A model generated the notes under the pieces. That model was not told where the DNA came from. It ran no database searches and saw nothing but the letters and a program-made list of their open reading frames with translations. Made by a program: the position numbers and the translations under genes. From Trebonia sp036509215 (GTDB lineage Bacteria > Actinomycetota > Actinomycetes > Streptosporangiales > Streptosporangiaceae), in contig DATCGA010000044.1 of assembly GCA_036509215.1 (NCBI GenBank), positions 1 through 29,344 of the forward strand: a stretch of DNA of 29,344 nt. The letters run 5' to 3'. Of the stretch, positions 28,778 through 29,344 are shown piece after piece. The number at the start of each line of letters is the position of its first letter. The stretch's first letter is position 1.

Positions 28778-29344
28778 GTGCATTCCGTCAGGAAGCCATG
28801 GTGGCAGCAGGCGACGGCGCTCGTCACCGTGACGACCGGCGGCGTGATCACCGGCTTCAACTTCGTCCCAGGGGCGGCCGCGACGATGACCTCGCCGACC
28901 AGCGTGCCACTGCACCTGCTCGCCCTCGAGCAGGCGGCACGGCCTGGCGCTGTCATGAACGCCAGGGCCGTCGGCGGCGACACCGCCGACAGCGGCACCG
29001 GCGACGCGCTGCTCCGGTCGGCGATCGTCAACGTCGCGAAGTACTACCTGCAGATCGCCGCGACCCGCAGCCCGGCCCAGATGGAGGCGCTCATCTGGGA
29101 CAACACGAGCCTGAACGGCGCTGACCACGGGCCGTCGTGCGCGGCGTTCGCCAGCCTCACCCTGGAGCTGGCCGCGCAGGCGGTCGGCCAGCGCAGCTGG
29201 GTCAGCGGCGGGTCGAGCTACCCCTTCCCGGTGCCCGCCTGGGCCGATGTCCGGGTCGACACGAACCCGGCGTCGCCCGCCGTCACCTCGGTCATGGCGG
29301 ACGCGCAGGCACACGACCGCTGGCATCCGGTCGGCGGCAGCTAC
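28778..29344 (+). CDS. Secreted protein, possible CHAP-like cysteine hydrolase (cut by window edge)
   Basis: The frame opens at GTG 28778 after AAGAGGAA and stays open for 189 codons to the window end. An N-terminal signal-like segment (SVRKPWWQQATALVTVTTGG) has a positive n-region and a modest hydrophobic core; a second M (ATMTSPTSV) follows the likely cleavage region. Then come LLRSAIVNVAKYYLQIAATR, WDNTSLNGADHGPSCAAFAS, LTLELAAQAVGQRSWVSGGS and YPFPVPAWADVRVDTNP. The SCAAFAS helix start followed later by a WADVRV strand resembles the Cys-helix layout of CHAP/NlpC-type amidases, where a His would come after the window end. Without the His/Asn part this is only a suggestion. It is probably cotranscribed with the membrane protein upstream. 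Confidence 0.65.
   Translation, partial: MHSVRKPWWQQATALVTVTTGGVITGFNFVPGAAATMTSPTSVPLHLLALEQAARPGAVMNARAVGGDTADSGTGDALLRSAIVNVAKYYLQIAATRSPAQMEALIWDNTSLNGADHGPSCAAFASLTLELAAQAVGQRSWVSGGSSYPFPVPAWADVRVDTNPASPAVTSVMADAQAHDRWHPVGGSY

Noticed and set aside
1..29344. CRISPR array, integrase, transposase or phage structural genes
   Set aside because: No regularly spaced direct repeats with unique spacers and no such proteins were found; the only mobile-type sign is the nuclease remnant after tRNA-Pro.

Overview
This is a GC-rich chromosomal segment with dense, mostly GC3-biased genes, frequent GTG/TTG starts, a Ddn-type F420-dependent reductase family member, a DUF574-type methyltransferase, a lysine/alanine-rich histone-like protein and DUF4232 secreted proteins. 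Together these point to an actinomycete (Streptomyces/Streptosporangiales-like); I cannot name the genus from sequence alone. No phage module, CRISPR array or intact insertion sequence was seen.

Layout. 1-2502 (minus): a lipid or steroid oxidation operon of a FabG-type short-chain dehydrogenase, an acyl-CoA dehydrogenase, a 44-codon bridging ORF and a second acyl-CoA dehydrogenase cut by the window edge. 2767-3606 (plus): a secreted lipoprotein that converges on, and shares stop-codon bases with, a 1002-aa FAD/Fe-S dehydrogenase of the D-2-hydroxyglutarate dehydrogenase (YdiJ-like) type at 3603-6611. 6647-8690 (minus): a small two-helix membrane protein and a DUF2079 multipass protein. 8757-11366 (minus): an overlapping ABC-2 exporter operon, ATPase then two permeases. 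11519-12818: a GtrA flippase-like protein converging on a divergent GT51 transglycosylase.

12988-13063 is an intact tRNA-Pro(GGG). Just downstream lie a strong inverted repeat and a twice-frameshifted PD-(D/E)XK nuclease remnant, followed by an orphan DUF6457 gene, the histone-like gene with a possible leader RNA switch, and a Ddn-type reductase. 15438-18144 (minus) holds two tandem DUF4232 paralogues, a DUF574-type methyltransferase and an MBL-fold hydrolase. 18338-19427 (plus) holds a class I methyltransferase and a small conserved-looking protein, then a YceI-like protein on the minus strand behind a textbook terminator.

20372-26295 (minus) is a complete oligopeptide-type ABC importer: substrate-binding lipoprotein, a perfect 32-bp palindrome, two permeases and a single polypeptide carrying both ATPases. 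After a roughly 600-bp gene-free, less GC-rich stretch come a NUDIX hydrolase (minus) and, at the right edge, two plus-strand genes: a single-pass membrane protein of unknown family and a secreted protein that may be a CHAP-like cysteine hydrolase, cut by the window end. Many genes overlap by 1-11 bases, and GC-rich hairpins sit at most operon borders. The least explained parts are the right-edge pair, the tRNA-adjacent nuclease remnant, the bridging ORF between the acyl-CoA dehydrogenases, and the leader of the histone-like gene.
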